A stretch of DNA of 7,280 bases from Acetobacteraceae bacterium. GTDB lineage: Bacteria > Pseudomonadota > Alphaproteobacteria > Acetobacterales > Acetobacteraceae. A program made the position numbers and the translations under genes. The stretch spans positions 1 to 7,280 of the forward strand of contig CANJXD010000289.1 of the NCBI GenBank assembly GCA_947478535.1, read 5' to 3'. Positions within the stretch are counted from its first letter, which is position 1. Every line of letters begins with the position of its first letter. This document shows positions 7,227-7,280 of this stretch, one piece after another. Under the pieces are notes generated by a model. That model did not search any database, had not been told where the DNA came from, and saw only the letters and a program-made list of their open reading frames with translations.

Positions 7227-7280
7227 AGGAACCCTGCTTCGAGGTTGACCAGTGCGGCGATGATCGCGGTCTTGGTGTGA
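7217..7280 (-). CDS. Possible transposase C-terminus (last 20 codons, runs in from beyond the window)
   Basis: An open frame enters from the right edge and ends at TGA 7219-7217, reading KTAIIAALVNLEAGFLPC at its end. It lies just inside the presumed insertion-sequence terminus and is transcribed towards it, as expected for the end of a transposase gene. The fragment is too short to recognise a catalytic motif or family. It could be a chance open frame. Confidence 0.4.
   Translation of the reverse strand, partial: HTKTAIIAALVNLEAGFLPC

Larger units (their letters stand above)
7139..7280 (-). mobile_element. End of an insertion sequence inserted in the RTX gene (partial, family not assigned)
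   Basis: RTX coding sequence stops abruptly at about 7138 and is replaced by unrelated, less GC-rich DNA beginning GACTTGTTGCGAAAGTTGCG (7140-7159). A possible transposase C-terminus ends 77 bases inside this boundary, which is a usual layout for a simple insertion sequence. The TGTTGCgAAAG core recalls the TGTTGCAAAG core of IS6-family ends, but the match is short and I do not assign a family. The other end and any target duplication are outside the window, so the exact boundary (7138-7141) is uncertain. Confidence 0.6.

Noticed and set aside
6441..7280. Plus-strand frames rich in Ser-Pro-Pro repeats, looking like a proline-rich repeat protein
   Set aside because: They are the reverse reading of the RTX array; the periodicity comes from the Gly-Gly-x-Gly-x-Asp codons on the other strand.

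Overview
This is a GC-rich window, typical of an alphaproteobacterium. The K+-independent membrane pyrophosphatase, the PotD/PotA-type ABC genes and the secreted MetX-like hydrolase would fit the Acetobacteraceae/Rhodospirillales, but that placement is an inference from gene content and composition. No rRNA, tRNA or CRISPR array is visible.

Left part (1-2692, all on the minus strand). Read in the direction of transcription there is a secreted MetX-like alpha/beta hydrolase (2692-1487), a 230-bp gap, a periplasmic substrate-binding protein of the PotD/COG0687 type (1256-204), and the first 69 codons of its ABC ATPase (207 to beyond base 1). The ATPase starts at a TTG that overlaps the TGA of the binding protein by 4 bp. 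The binding protein and ATPase form an uptake transporter operon whose permeases are presumably outside the window. The gap before the binding protein holds an 8-bp perfect inverted repeat that could be an operator.

Middle part (2693-5836, plus strand). A 180-bp divergent intergenic region separates the hydrolase from ppa, a complete family I soluble inorganic pyrophosphatase. A strong intrinsic terminator follows ppa. Then comes a leader with two dyad elements, and hppA, a complete K+-independent proton-pumping membrane pyrophosphatase, which ends at a textbook GCAA-loop terminator. The two genes use the same substrate, PPi: one wastes the energy as heat and pulls biosynthesis forward, the other stores it as a proton gradient. 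The terminator between them suggests that they are transcribed separately.

Right part (5837-7280, minus strand). An RTX (hemolysin-type calcium-binding repeat) protein gene is read towards the pyrophosphatase genes. It has 26 nonapeptide repeats in unbroken register and a non-repetitive C-terminal domain of about 184 residues of the type seen on type I secretion substrates. Its 5' part is missing. The reading frame runs into unrelated, less GC-rich sequence at about 7139, which looks like the end of an insertion sequence, with the C-terminus of a possible transposase on the same strand. The RTX gene therefore looks broken by a mobile element.

Most of the window is ordinary metabolism and transport. 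The points worth a second look are the RTX/IS junction, the in-register RTX array with an internal 270-bp duplication signal, the proline just after the Walker A motif of the ABC ATPase, the secreted MetX-like enzyme, and the dyad elements upstream of the binding protein and hppA. I found no clear sign of a wholly new system.
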